Translations under genes and position numbers: made by a program
The notes under the pieces: generated by a model
Database searches by the model: none
Seen by the model: the letters and a program-made list of their open reading frames with translations, nothing else
Told to the model about the DNA's origin: nothing
Assembly (NCBI GenBank): GCA_964620345.1
Contig: CAZUHK010000025.1
Span: 1 to 24,310, forward strand
From: CAZUHK01 sp964620345
GTDB lineage: Bacteria > Planctomycetota > Phycisphaerae > Phycisphaerales > Zrk34
DNA: 24,310 bases
Reading direction: 5' to 3'
In this document: positions 1 through 8,183 of the stretch, piece by piece
How positions within the stretch are numbered: position 1 is the stretch's first letter
How the letters are laid out: the number at the start of each line of letters is the position of its first letter

Positions 1-1137
1 ACCATGCCTCAGGTGGCCGGGTCGTGCTGGTACTACCTGCGCTTCTGCGACCCCCGGGACGATCAGGCGTTCGCGGAGCCCACCGCCGAGCGCTACTGGA
101 TGACGCGGCCTCGATCGAACATCGAAGATCGAAAATCAAAAATTGCCCCCGCGTCCCAGGGCGTCGACCTGTATGTCGGCGGCGTCGAACACGCCGTGCT
201 CCACCTGCTCTACGCGCGGTTCTGGCACAAGGTGCTCTTCGACCTGGGCCACGTCTCGACGCCCGAGCCGTTCGGCCGGCTGTTCAACCAGGGCTACATC
301 CAGGCCTATTGCTATCGCGATGACCGGGGCATCGCCGTGCCCGCCGACCAGGTCGTCAACGCCCAGGGCAAGCCCGCAAGCGAGGTCCAGGGCAAGCCCG
401 GCGAACAGTTCTTCTTCGAAGGCAAGCCCGTTACCGAAGAATACGGAAAAATGGGCAAATCCCTGAAAAACGCGATCAGCCCCGATGACATCTGCCAGCA
501 GTACGGCTGCGACACGCTGCGGCTGTACGAGATGTACCTGGGCCCGCTGGATCAGTCCAAGCCCTGGGCGACGCGCGACATCATCGGCGTCCACCGATTC
601 CTGCAGCGCCTGTGGCGCAACTTCGTCGACGAGAACTCCGGTGACCTTCTGGTCGTGGATGAAGGGTCCGGCGAAGAGGCACGGCGCCTGCTGCACAAGA
701 CCATCGCCCGTGTCACCGCGGACATGGAGGCGATGAGTTTCAACACCGCGATCGCCGCCCTGATCGAACTGAACAACGCACTGGTGCCGCTGGAGAAGCT
801 GCCGCGTGCGATCGCCGAGCCATTCGTGGTGATGCTGGCGCCGATGGCGCCGCACATTGCCGAGGAGCTGTGGCACCGCATGGGCAACGTCGAGCCGCTG
901 ACGTGGATCGACTGGCCTGTCGCCGATGATCGCTGCCTCGTCGAGGACACGGTCGAGCTGCCCGTGCAGGTCATGGGCAAGCTGCGCGGCAAGATCACCG
1001 TACCCGCTGACGCCGAGCAGCGGGCCATCGAGGCCGCGGCGAAGCAAGACCCCAACGTCGCGGCCCACCTGCAAGGCAAGACCATCCGCAAGGTCATCAT
1101 CGTGCCCGGCAAGATGGTGAACATCGTGGCGAACTGA
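1..1137 (+). CDS. leuS: Leucyl-tRNA synthetase, C-terminal part (5' truncated by window edge)
   Basis: This is the 3' portion of a class Ia aminoacyl-tRNA synthetase that charges tRNA-Leu in the cytoplasm. The visible part begins within the catalytic domain (AGSCWYYLRF), continues through YVGGVEHAVLHLLY, and carries the ATP-binding signature as KMGKS at nt 448-462. The anticodon-binding helical domain and the usual C-terminal domain ending in VPGKMVNIVAN follow. KMGKS in place of KMSKS is, as far as I recall, also the form in actinobacterial-type LeuRS, so I do not read it as a defect. The reading frame runs in from upstream of base 1; the ATG at base 4 is internal. The odd feature is about 20 extra residues between YWM and VDLYVGG (nt 103-162), annotated separately. 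The next gene starts 12 nt downstream. Confidence 0.96.
   Translation, partial: TMPQVAGSCWYYLRFCDPRDDQAFAEPTAERYWMTRPRSNIEDRKSKIAPASQGVDLYVGGVEHAVLHLLYARFWHKVLFDLGHVSTPEPFGRLFNQGYIQAYCYRDDRGIAVPADQVVNAQGKPASEVQGKPGEQFFFEGKPVTEEYGKMGKSLKNAISPDDICQQYGCDTLRLYEMYLGPLDQSKPWATRDIIGVHRFLQRLWRNFVDENSGDLLVVDEGSGEEARRLLHKTIARVTADMEAMSFNTAIAALIELNNALVPLEKLPRAIAEPFVVMLAPMAPHIAEELWHRMGNVEPLTWIDWPVADDRCLVEDTVELPVQVMGKLRGKITVPADAEQRAIEAAAKQDPNVAAHLQGKTIRKVIIVPGKMVNIVAN
103..162 (+). repeat. AT-rich in-frame insertion within leuS
   Basis: Bacterial LeuRS proteins normally read Y-W-(L/M)-P-V-D-(I/L)-Y-(I/V)-G-G here. In this gene about 20 residues (roughly TRPRSNIEDRKSKIAPASQG) separate YWM from VDLYVGG. The core DNA, about 112-146, is A-rich with reiterated ATCGAA/ATCAAA units (catcgaagatcgaaaatc), unlike the GC-rich gene around it. 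It looks like a small dispersed repeat inserted in frame. The boundaries are estimated from the expected protein motif. Confidence 0.55.
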
Positions 1138-1149
1138 ACCGGGCCCCGG

Positions 1150-2523
1150 ATGAAACCCATGAACGATTCAGTCATTGAACACAACACGAACGGCGGGTGG
1201 TGCTGGTATCAGGATGATCGCGTCGTTGTCGATCGCAAGACCGGTGCGATCGTGTTCTGCAGCGTCGCGAATTTCGCGGGGACCGACGGTGAACGCCGCG
1301 ACGGGGACATCGATGTGACGACGATCGATCCGGCCGGCGGGTCGTCGAACACCGTCACGCTCAAGAAGATACTCACGAACGGTCACGGCGATGACCACAA
1401 CGTCGCGGCGCTGTGGCACCGACCGGACGGCCGGTACGTTGCGATGTACACCGGCCACAACTACGGCGGCGGCAGCCACGGGGGCGAGGCCGCGCCGACC
1501 ACGTTCTTTCGCCTCTCCCAGCCGCACGATGCCACGCGGTGGGGCGATGAGAAACGCCTGGTCTGGCCGAGCAACGATCCGGTCGGCCAGGGCCACAACC
1601 AGGTCACCTACTCCAACCTGCTGCACCTGAGCGACGAAGGCGGCGCACAGGGCCGCCTGTACAACATCGCGCGGGCCGCGGGACAGGTCTGGCAGATCGT
1701 CACGAGCGACGACTGGGGCGAAAGCTGGGAATACCGCGGCTTTCTGACGCTGCCGCCGGCGGGCGGGCGGGCCTACTCCAACGGCTACATGAAGTTCGTG
1801 GGCAACGGTGTCGATCGCATCGATTTCATCACCACCCAGGCCCACCCGCGTGACTACAACAACGGCGTTTATCACGGTTTTATCCAGAACGGTCAAACGC
1901 ACGATTCTTTCGGAAACGTGATCGATCCGCAGACATTCAGCACCGCCGCGCCGCAGCCCGAGCAATTCACGCCGCTGTTCGTGCCCGACGAGGTGGCCGA
2001 GGGCAGGCAACACCACGGCTGGACGGTGGAGTTGATCCGCGACGGCGCCCACACGCTGCGCGCGCTGTTCACCACGCGCGTCGGCACGGCCAGCGCGCCC
2101 AACCAGATCACCCGTCCGGCGCCAGGCGACGCCGACCATCGGTTGCACCTGGCCCGGTTCGACGGACGACAATGGCACGCGCAGGAGCTGGCGGAGATGG
2201 GCGGCGGGCTGCACGACGCCGAGGAAGACTACACCGGCCTGGGCGCGATCGATCCGATCGACGGGCGGACGATTTATATCTCCACCCCGATCGATCCGCG
2301 AGACCGGCGGGCGCTTTCGCATCACGAGATATTCCGCGCTCGTCGGGATGGCGATGACCAGCCATGGTCATGGACGCCGATGACCGAGCATTCGGACGTG
2401 GACAACCTGCGACCGCGGCTGGCGCGGCTGGGGCCCGATCGGGCCTGGCTGCTGTGGCTTCGGGGCAGCTACCCGCACCAGCGGGAATACGACCAGGCGG
2501 TGGTGGGCTGCGCGGTCGACTGA
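1150..2523 (+). CDS. BNR_4-type beta-propeller protein (putative polysaccharide-active)
   Basis: This 457-aa protein resembles the BNR_4 (PF15892) repeat family, a sialidase-like seven-bladed propeller fold that also contains some ulvan-lyase-type polysaccharide lyases. Visible family hallmarks are GGWCWYQDDRVVVD near the N-terminus, GDIDVTTID, a DDHN-A-L-x-x-PDGR-x-x-x-x-YTGHN segment, a TSDDWGESWEYRG Asp-box-like repeat, and AYSNGYMKF followed by RIDFITTQAHPRD. No signal peptide is visible, so it is either cytoplasmic or exported by a route not evident here. The start is ATG 1150 or ATG 1159, and neither has a strong Shine-Dalgarno. It lies 12 nt after leuS and 74 nt before a 2-hydroxyacid dehydrogenase, which suggests a small carbohydrate-related unit. 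The exact substrate cannot be told from sequence alone. Confidence 0.75.
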   Translation: MKPMNDSVIEHNTNGGWCWYQDDRVVVDRKTGAIVFCSVANFAGTDGERRDGDIDVTTIDPAGGSSNTVTLKKILTNGHGDDHNVAALWHRPDGRYVAMYTGHNYGGGSHGGEAAPTTFFRLSQPHDATRWGDEKRLVWPSNDPVGQGHNQVTYSNLLHLSDEGGAQGRLYNIARAAGQVWQIVTSDDWGESWEYRGFLTLPPAGGRAYSNGYMKFVGNGVDRIDFITTQAHPRDYNNGVYHGFIQNGQTHDSFGNVIDPQTFSTAAPQPEQFTPLFVPDEVAEGRQHHGWTVELIRDGAHTLRALFTTRVGTASAPNQITRPAPGDADHRLHLARFDGRQWHAQELAEMGGGLHDAEEDYTGLGAIDPIDGRTIYISTPIDPRDRRALSHHEIFRARRDGDDQPWSWTPMTEHSDVDNLRPRLARLGPDRAWLLWLRGSYPHQREYDQAVVGCAVD

Positions 2524-2597
2524 CGGACAGGCGAAACGGTCGCGAATCGAATAACCTCACCTCCGGACAATGTGTCAATGATGAACAAGGCGGCCTG

Positions 2598-3590
2598 ATG
2601 ACAATCAAAAGTGTAATCTGTGGCTCGCCCGACGCGGTCGAAGCGGTGTACGGCGAGGGCCGGCGGAGGCGCGTGGCGGAGCTGACCGACCTGTACCCCC
2701 ACGCGGTGTGCCGGCAGAACATCGACGAGCACCTGGATCAACTCGGTCCGATCGAGGTGATCTTCGCGACTTGGGGCATGCCCGGCCTGAGCGAGGCGCA
2801 CCTGGATGCGATGCCGAAGCTGCGGGCGGTGTTCTACGGTGCGGGCAGCGTGCAATCGTTCGGCCGGCCTTTGCTGGCGCGAGGGATTCACCTGAGCAGC
2901 GCCTGGCACACCAACGGCAAGTACGTGGCACAGGTGACGCTGGCACAGGTGCTGCTGGCGTGCAAGGGGATGTTTCGCAATATGCGCCACTGCGCCGAGG
3001 CCCGGCCGCGGTCCGAGGCGTTCGTCGGGCCGGGCATCTTCAACGCGACGGTCTCGATCCTCGGCGCCGGGGCGATCGGCCGGGCGGTGATCGAACTGCT
3101 TGAGCCGTTCGAGCTGGAGGTGATCGTGTTCGATCCGTTCCTGTCCGACGCGGACGCCGCGGCGCTGGGCGTGGCGAAGGTTTCGCTCGAGGATGCGTTT
3201 GCGCGGGGGCTGGTGGTGAGCAACCACATCGCCGACAACGAACAGACGCGCGGGCTGATCGGGCGCGAGCATTTCGCGGCGATGGGCGAGCGGGCGACGT
3301 TCATCAACACCGGCCGGCCGCGCACGCTCGACCACGGCGGGCTGATCGACGTGCTGCGGCAGCGGCCGGACCTGACCGCGATGCTCGATGTGTTCGAGAG
3401 CGTGCCCGACGAGCAGGTCAGCACGCTACGGTCGATGGACAACGTGTTTCTCAGCACGCACATCGCCGGGGCGATCGGCCGCGAGCGCATGGCCCTGGCC
3501 GACACCGTGATCGAGCAATTCCGCAAGTGGCAGGCCGGCAAACCGACCGGCGGCGAGGTCACCGCGCCGATGCTCGCGACCATGGCGTGA
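2598..3590 (+). CDS. D-isomer-specific 2-hydroxyacid dehydrogenase family protein
   Basis: This 330-aa NAD(P)-dependent oxidoreductase belongs to the D-2-hydroxyacid dehydrogenase superfamily. The nucleotide-binding Rossmann motif GAGAIGRAV lies near residue 155 and is followed by VIVFDP, whose Asp is typical of NAD preference. The three family catalytic residues appear present: Arg in INTGRPR, Glu in LDVFESVP and His in STHIAGAIG. INTGRPRTLD diverges from the usual N-x-x-RG-x-x-V-D, so this is not a standard phosphoglycerate or lactate dehydrogenase. ATG 2598 is chosen because AAGGCGG precedes it by 6-7 nt and the homology begins there; longer reading overlaps the previous gene. The substrate is unknown. 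The adjacent BNR_4 protein suggests sugar-acid metabolism (inference). Confidence 0.85.
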   Translation: MTIKSVICGSPDAVEAVYGEGRRRRVAELTDLYPHAVCRQNIDEHLDQLGPIEVIFATWGMPGLSEAHLDAMPKLRAVFYGAGSVQSFGRPLLARGIHLSSAWHTNGKYVAQVTLAQVLLACKGMFRNMRHCAEARPRSEAFVGPGIFNATVSILGAGAIGRAVIELLEPFELEVIVFDPFLSDADAAALGVAKVSLEDAFARGLVVSNHIADNEQTRGLIGREHFAAMGERATFINTGRPRTLDHGGLIDVLRQRPDLTAMLDVFESVPDEQVSTLRSMDNVFLSTHIAGAIGRERMALADTVIEQFRKWQAGKPTGGEVTAPMLATMA

Positions 3591-3809
3591 GCGCCGTGGC
3601 GGCGGCGACGCCGAATCGTCCGATATCGGCCGCGTGGGCGGAGCCGTTTGGCCCAACCCGCGGCGGGTGGCTCCAGCGATGCCGTCGGCATCTTCCAAGC
3701 ACGCCCCTTGCCGGGTGCGTTGGCGAGGTCGGTACCGCCGGGCTGGGCGAGCGGCAATCCGCCGGGGTTTGTGAGCCGGGGCCGAGAGTCTGCCGATACC
3801 AGAGTTTAG

Positions 3810-6800
3810 ATGTCGCCGCCGCCAGCCAATCTCCCGGGCTCCGCGGAGCCGGTCCAGCCCTCGTCGCGCCGCCGCGGCGGCCTGCTGCGCTGGTTCGCTT
3901 CGAATCATGTGGCGGCCAATTGCCTGATGCTGCTGATCATCGGCGGGGGCGTGGTGGCCCTGATGGAAACGCCCGTGGAGGTCTTTCCCGAGGTCGATCC
4001 GGACCTGATCACCATCACCGTGCCCTACCCCGGGGCCAGTCCCGAAGAGGTCGAGCAGGGCATCCTGCTGCGGATCGAGGACCGCATCTCGGGCATCGAT
4101 GGCGTCAAGCAGATTCGGGCCGTGGCGTCCGAGAACCTCGGCCGGGTGATTGTCGAGATCGAATCCTACGCCCGGGACCAGAGCGTTCTGAACGATGTCA
4201 AGGCCCAGGTCGATGCGATCACGACCTTTCCGCCGCAGGCCGAGGCGCCGGCGGTCGCGCTGGCCACCACGCGCGTGCAGGTGCTGTCGGTGGCGATCTA
4301 CGGCCGGCAGGACGAACACACCCTCCGTCGAGCGGCCGAGCGGCTGCGGGAGCGGCTGACCAACCAGACGATGGTCAGCGAGGTCGAGCTGGCGGGCGTG
4401 CGGGATTTTGAGATCTGGATCGAGATCGACGAGCCGACGCTGCGCAAGCACCACCTGACGCTGGGGGATGTGGCGGCGGTGGTGCGAGCGTCGTCGCTGG
4501 ACCTGTCGGCCGGCAACATCAAGGCCCGCGACGGCGAGCTGCTGGTCCGCACGACCAGCCAGCGTTACCGGGCCGAGGAATTCGCCGACATCGTGGTGCT
4601 CCGTGAGGCCGACGGCACGCGGGTGCGGTTGGGCGAGATCGCGCGGCTCCGCGAAGCGTTCGAGGACGAGGTGCGCGGCAGCTTCTTCGACGGACAGCCG
4701 GCGGTGCTGCTGAACGTCTTCCGCGTCGGCGACCAGAGCGCGCTGGCGGTGGCCGGGGCGGTGCACGATTTTGTCGAGCAACAGCGGGCCGACCTGCCCG
4801 ACGGCCTGTCGCTGGCGGTCTGGCTGGATCGCTCGGTAGAACTGCGGGATCGGATCAGCATGCTCACGACCAACGCCGCGGTCGGCCTGGTCCTGGTGCT
4901 GATCTGCCTGGCGGTGTTTCTGGACCTGCGCCTGGCGATGTGGACGACGCTGGGCATTCCGCTGTCCTTCCTGGGGGCGTTCATGATTATGCTGATCCTC
5001 GGGGTCAGCGTGAACATGATGAGTCTGTTCGCCCTGGTCATCGCGCTGGGCATCGTGGTGGACGACGCGATCGTGGTCGGCGAGAACATCCACGCCCATC
5101 GGCAACGCGGGCTGGGCCCGATCGAGGCGGCGGTGCGCGGCGTGCAGGAGATGGCCCAGCCGATCTCCATCGCCGTGGTCACCAGCATGCTGGCCTTCGC
5201 GCCGATGATCTACGCCGCGGGGCAGACGGGCAAGGTGCTCTGGCCGATCGCAGCGGTCGTGATCGCGGTGCTGGGCGTGTCGCTGGTCGAGGCGTTGCTG
5301 GTGCTGCCGGCGCACCTGAGTTTCACGTCAGCCCCGCGGCGTGCCGGGCCGATCGCCCGGTTCCAGCAGCGGGTGCGCGGGCAGCTCGAGCGTTTCACCA
5401 CCGGCCCGTTCCGCCGGATGGTCGGGGCCGCGGTGCGATGGCGCTACGCGACGGTCGCGGCCGCGATCGCGATCCTGACCGTGGTGTTGGGCGTGGTCGG
5501 CGGCGGGTACGTGAAGTTCGCCTTCCTGCCGCCGTTCGATGCCTACTACGTCTGGGCGACCGTGCAGGTGCCGCCGGGCACGTCGCCGGCCCGGCTGCGC
5601 GAAGTGCTGGCCCATGTGGAATCCTCGGCCCGGACCGTGGCCCACCGCGGGCCCGACGAACAGGCGCCGCCGCGCTCGCCGATCCGACACATGTTCACCA
5701 GCGTCGGCGAGCAGCCCATCGACGCCTTCACCGCGGCGGGCCCCTGGGGCGCGGCCATGGGGCAGAGCGGCGATCACGTGGCCGAGGTCGCCGTCGAGCT
5801 GGTGACCAGCGACCTGAGCGAGCTGTCAGCCAGCGGCTTCGCCGACGCCTGGCGACGGCAGGTCGGCAATCTGCCCGGCGGGGTACAACTGAGTTTCTCC
5901 GCAGACCTGTTCAGCGTCGGCGAACCGGTCTTTGTCGAACTGCGCCACCGCGACGCCGACCATCTGCAGACCGCCGGTGAGCGGCTCAAGGCGCAGCTCG
6001 CGCAGATCGAAGGCGTGGCCGACATCGCCGATTCCCACGAGCCGGGCAAGCTCGAGCTCGACTTGCACCTCACGGCCACCGGCCGCGTCAGCGGCCTGAC
6101 CCGCGAGGCCCTGGCCCAGCAGGTTCGTCACGCCTTCCACGGCGCCGAGGTCCAGCGGTTTCAGCGGGGGCGGCACGAGGTGAAAGTGCTGGTGCGCTAT
6201 CCGGTGGGCCGGCACACCCGCGAAGCGGACCTGCGGGCGATGTGGCTTCGCCTGCCCGACGACTCGCCGATGCCACTGGAACAAGCGGCCGACATCGACA
6301 TGGGCCGGGGCATCCTGCAGGTTCATCGCGTCGATCGGCAGCGGGTGGTGAACGTCACCGCCGATGTCGATCCGGTCGTGGCCAACGCCAACGCGGTCAA
6401 CGCCGGCCTGCGCGAACAGATTCTGCCGGCGCTGGCCGCGGAGTTTCCGGGCCTGGGCTACACGTTCCGCGGCGAGCAGCAGGAACAGGCCCAGACCCTG
6501 AGCACGCTGGGGCTGAACTTCGCCGTGGCGTTGTTCGCGATCTATGCTTTGCTGGCCACGCAGTTCCGCAGCTACATCCAGCCGATCATCGTGATGCTGG
6601 CCATCCCCTTTGGCCTGGTCGGCGCGGTGATCGGTCACGCGATCATGGGCCATCAGTTATCGATGCTGTCGATCTTCGGCGTGGTGGCGCTGGCCGGCGT
6701 GGTGGTCAACGATTCGCTGATCCTCATCGACGCGATCAACACCGGCCGCCGCAACGGCCAGCCGGCGTTCGCCGCGGTGATCGAGTCGGCAATGCGGCGG

Positions 6801-7016
6801 CTGCGGCCGATCCTGCTGACGACGCTGACCACATTCGTGGGCCTGGCGCCGATGATCTTCGAGACCAGTTTCCAGGGCCGATTCCTCGTGCCCATGGCCA
6901 TCAGTCTGGGCTACGGCATCCTGTTCGCCACGTTCATCACGCTGCTGCTGGTCCCCGCGGTTTACATGATCGTCGAAGACCTGCGCCGCCCGCTGACCCG
7001 CCGCCGGCCCGGCTGA
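3810..7016 (+). CDS. RND-family efflux permease (HAE1/AcrB-like), orphan
   Basis: This is a 1068-aa inner-membrane proton-driven RND transporter, the usual length for AcrB relatives. TM1 (about residues 33-52) is followed by the periplasmic porter start (PVEVFPEVDPDLITITVPYPGAS). TM4 carries the proton-relay pair D418-D419 in GIVVDDAIVVGENI. A second repeat of periplasmic domain and TM cluster follows, with VVNDSLILIDAIN near TM10 and a final TM before the basic tail. AcrB-type pumps normally work with a periplasmic adaptor and an outer-membrane channel. Neither is encoded next to this gene, so partners must be elsewhere or absent. The upstream 219 nt hold no gene. ATG 3810 has a weak Shine-Dalgarno. 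A hairpin terminator follows the stop. Confidence 0.93.
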   Translation: MSPPPANLPGSAEPVQPSSRRRGGLLRWFASNHVAANCLMLLIIGGGVVALMETPVEVFPEVDPDLITITVPYPGASPEEVEQGILLRIEDRISGIDGVKQIRAVASENLGRVIVEIESYARDQSVLNDVKAQVDAITTFPPQAEAPAVALATTRVQVLSVAIYGRQDEHTLRRAAERLRERLTNQTMVSEVELAGVRDFEIWIEIDEPTLRKHHLTLGDVAAVVRASSLDLSAGNIKARDGELLVRTTSQRYRAEEFADIVVLREADGTRVRLGEIARLREAFEDEVRGSFFDGQPAVLLNVFRVGDQSALAVAGAVHDFVEQQRADLPDGLSLAVWLDRSVELRDRISMLTTNAAVGLVLVLICLAVFLDLRLAMWTTLGIPLSFLGAFMIMLILGVSVNMMSLFALVIALGIVVDDAIVVGENIHAHRQRGLGPIEAAVRGVQEMAQPISIAVVTSMLAFAPMIYAAGQTGKVLWPIAAVVIAVLGVSLVEALLVLPAHLSFTSAPRRAGPIARFQQRVRGQLERFTTGPFRRMVGAAVRWRYATVAAAIAILTVVLGVVGGGYVKFAFLPPFDAYYVWATVQVPPGTSPARLREVLAHVESSARTVAHRGPDEQAPPRSPIRHMFTSVGEQPIDAFTAAGPWGAAMGQSGDHVAEVAVELVTSDLSELSASGFADAWRRQVGNLPGGVQLSFSADLFSVGEPVFVELRHRDADHLQTAGERLKAQLAQIEGVADIADSHEPGKLELDLHLTATGRVSGLTREALAQQVRHAFHGAEVQRFQRGRHEVKVLVRYPVGRHTREADLRAMWLRLPDDSPMPLEQAADIDMGRGILQVHRVDRQRVVNVTADVDPVVANANAVNAGLREQILPALAAEFPGLGYTFRGEQQEQAQTLSTLGLNFAVALFAIYALLATQFRSYIQPIIVMLAIPFGLVGAVIGHAIMGHQLSMLSIFGVVALAGVVVNDSLILIDAINTGRRNGQPAFAAVIESAMRRLRPILLTTLTTFVGLAPMIFETSFQGRFLVPMAISLGYGILFATFITLLLVPAVYMIVEDLRRPLTRRRPG

Positions 7017-7046
7017 TCGCGTCAGCGATGGTCGCGGCCCCGGATG

Positions 7047-7085
7047 GCGGGTTTCGCGTCTGAAATCCCGCATGTATTTATCTGA
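7047..7085 (+). terminator. Hairpin terminator after RND permease
   Basis: GCGGG-TTTC, a 6-nt loop, then GAAA-T-CCCGC form a 9-bp stem with one bulged T (7047-7071). A T-rich tract follows (atgtatttatctgatattt). It lies 31 nt after the permease stop. The T-run is interrupted, so efficiency is uncertain. Confidence 0.55.
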
Positions 7086-7092
7086 TATTTGA

Positions 7093-7120
7093 TTGCATCG
7101 GATGCTCAAGTCCGTATAAT
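7093..7120 (+). promoter_or_regulatory. Sigma70-like promoter of acyltransferase copy 1
   Basis: TTGCAT (7093-7098), a 16-nt spacer and a perfect TATAAT (7115-7120). The start point would fall near 7127, giving a leader of about 190 nt before ATG 7315. The same TTGC-type -35 recurs at the promoters proposed at 12058 and 14781. Confidence 0.55.
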
Positions 7121-7279
7121 CGGGTCAAATGCTCGCAGTTGTCGCGGGTGCCACGAGGACTTTTTATCGGATAGAGGGGAGACCCGCCGGGGCGACCAGG
7201 GTGGGGTGATATTCAATCCCATTCATAACAGACACTTAGCGTCAGCGCGTTGCGGCGGCGTTCGTCGTACGCGCACTGG

Positions 7280-7294
7280 CTGAACTTTGTTCAG
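7280..7294. promoter_or_regulatory. Perfect palindrome in the leader (candidate operator or RNA hairpin)
   Basis: CTGAAC-ttt-GTTCAG is a perfect 6-3-6 inverted repeat lying 20 nt upstream of the acyltransferase start codon and 6 nt upstream of its Shine-Dalgarno region. It could be a repressor site or a small mRNA hairpin controlling translation. The sequence does not decide between these. Confidence 0.35.
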
Positions 7295-7314
7295 AGTTAG
7301 AGAGGGAGTGTCCA

Positions 7315-8082
7315 ATGGTTCGCAACATCACTTCAGTGAGCGTGGTTCAAGAGAGGGCCGATCGGCCCCGGCGTTCTGCCGGAATCGAGGTTCAGGTCGC
7401 ACGCAGCGCCGGGGAAGTCAAGGCCGGGTGGGAACTGGTCTACCAGTCGTACCACCACAAGGGGCTGATCGATGCCAACTCGCTGGGCATCCACCTCGTG
7501 CCCCAATCGGTGCAGGAGAGCTCGGCCCTGATCGTCGGGCGGCGCGAGGGGCGCATCGAAGCCACGCTCAGTTGTTACACCGATGAGGGACACGGCATTC
7601 CGCTCGACGCGGTCTACGGCGAAGAGATCGACGCCATGCGCCAGCCCGGCATGCGGCTGATGGAGACCGGCATGTTCGCCGACCGCGCCGAGGCCACGGG
7701 CATGAAACCCAACGAACTGTTCGAGCTGATGCGCTTCGCGTTCCACTACGGTCATTGGGCGGGGTGCAGTCACATGCTTATCGGCGTACACCCGCATCAC
7801 GAGGGCTTCTATCGCCGGCTCATCGGCTTCGAGGTCGCCGGCAGCGAGAGATGCTACGGCATGGTGCGGGATCTGCCCGTTGTCCTGCTGATGCTCGACC
7901 TGCACGCGTTCGCCCGCGCCGCTCGCCCGCCGCGCGGCATGAAGTACTTCCTCGACCACCCGGTGCCCCGCGGCCATTACGACGCGCGTTTCCGATTCCA
8001 TGCCGACACGGTTCACGCATCGCTGCACGACTGCGTGACCAGCTTCGTCGAACTCAAGCATGGGCTGGAAGCCGCCGCGTAA
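7315..8082 (+). CDS. FeeM-like / exosortase-associated N-acyltransferase, copy 1
   Basis: This 255-aa GNAT-fold acyltransferase resembles N-acyl amino acid synthases (FeeM type) and the PEP-CTERM/exosortase-associated acyltransferase family. Those enzymes are related to LuxI-type autoinducer synthases and transfer a fatty acyl chain, usually from acyl-ACP, to an amine. Motifs shared with copies 2 and 3 are WELVYQSY (39-46), PLDAVYGEEIDAMR (96-109), LMETGMFADR with candidate acidic residue E117 (115-124), ELMR (137-140) and HPHHEGFYRRLIGF (159-172). No signal peptide or TM is seen, so it is cytoplasmic. ATG 7315 follows AGGGAG by a normal spacing. It has its own promoter and lies 101 nt before a secreted unknown. 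Substrates cannot be read from the sequence. Confidence 0.82.
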   Translation: MVRNITSVSVVQERADRPRRSAGIEVQVARSAGEVKAGWELVYQSYHHKGLIDANSLGIHLVPQSVQESSALIVGRREGRIEATLSCYTDEGHGIPLDAVYGEEIDAMRQPGMRLMETGMFADRAEATGMKPNELFELMRFAFHYGHWAGCSHMLIGVHPHHEGFYRRLIGFEVAGSERCYGMVRDLPVVLLMLDLHAFARAARPPRGMKYFLDHPVPRGHYDARFRFHADTVHASLHDCVTSFVELKHGLEAAA

Positions 8083-8183
8083 AGGCCGCCTCGGCCGATC
8101 TGGTTTCACCGGCTGTCGATGCGGGTATACTGCCCGTATCGTCCAGGGAATCCTGCTGTTTTGATGAACCGATCGGCCGGCGC

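Larger units (their letters stand above)
7017..7314 (+). other. Intergenic region with terminator, promoter and long leader
   Basis: This 298-nt stretch contains no convincing gene. It holds the hairpin after the RND gene (7047-7085), a sigma70-like promoter (7093-7120), and about 190 nt of predicted untranslated leader. The leader includes the G/C-block segment around 7170-7235 and a perfect 6-3-6 palindrome (7280-7294), just before the Shine-Dalgarno AGGGAG of the acyltransferase gene. I could not match the leader to a riboswitch consensus by eye. Confidence 0.5.

Noticed and set aside
448..462. KMGKS instead of KMSKS in LeuRS as a defect
   Set aside because: KMGKS/KIGKS forms occur in functional LeuRS of the actinobacterial type, so it is treated as normal variation.
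2364..2597. Longer start for the 2-hydroxyacid dehydrogenase
   Set aside because: It would overlap the end of the BNR_4 gene by 160 nt and add low-complexity residues. The Shine-Dalgarno and homology support ATG 2598.
3678..3692. Small inverted repeat GATGCC-gtc-GGCATC before the RND gene
   Set aside because: The stem is short, has no T-run, and sits in otherwise unremarkable GC-rich DNA. Such symmetry is expected by chance.
3426..5315. Long open frame on the minus strand (629 codons) opposite the RND permease
   Set aside because: Its composition (runs of His, Gln, Arg, Asp) is typical of antisense frames in GC-rich genes. The plus strand encodes a full, clearly recognisable RND permease.
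7121..7314. Known riboswitch (for example c-di-GMP or cobalamin) in the acyltransferase leader
   Set aside because: None of the conserved core motifs I know for these classes is visible. A covariance search would be needed to revisit this.
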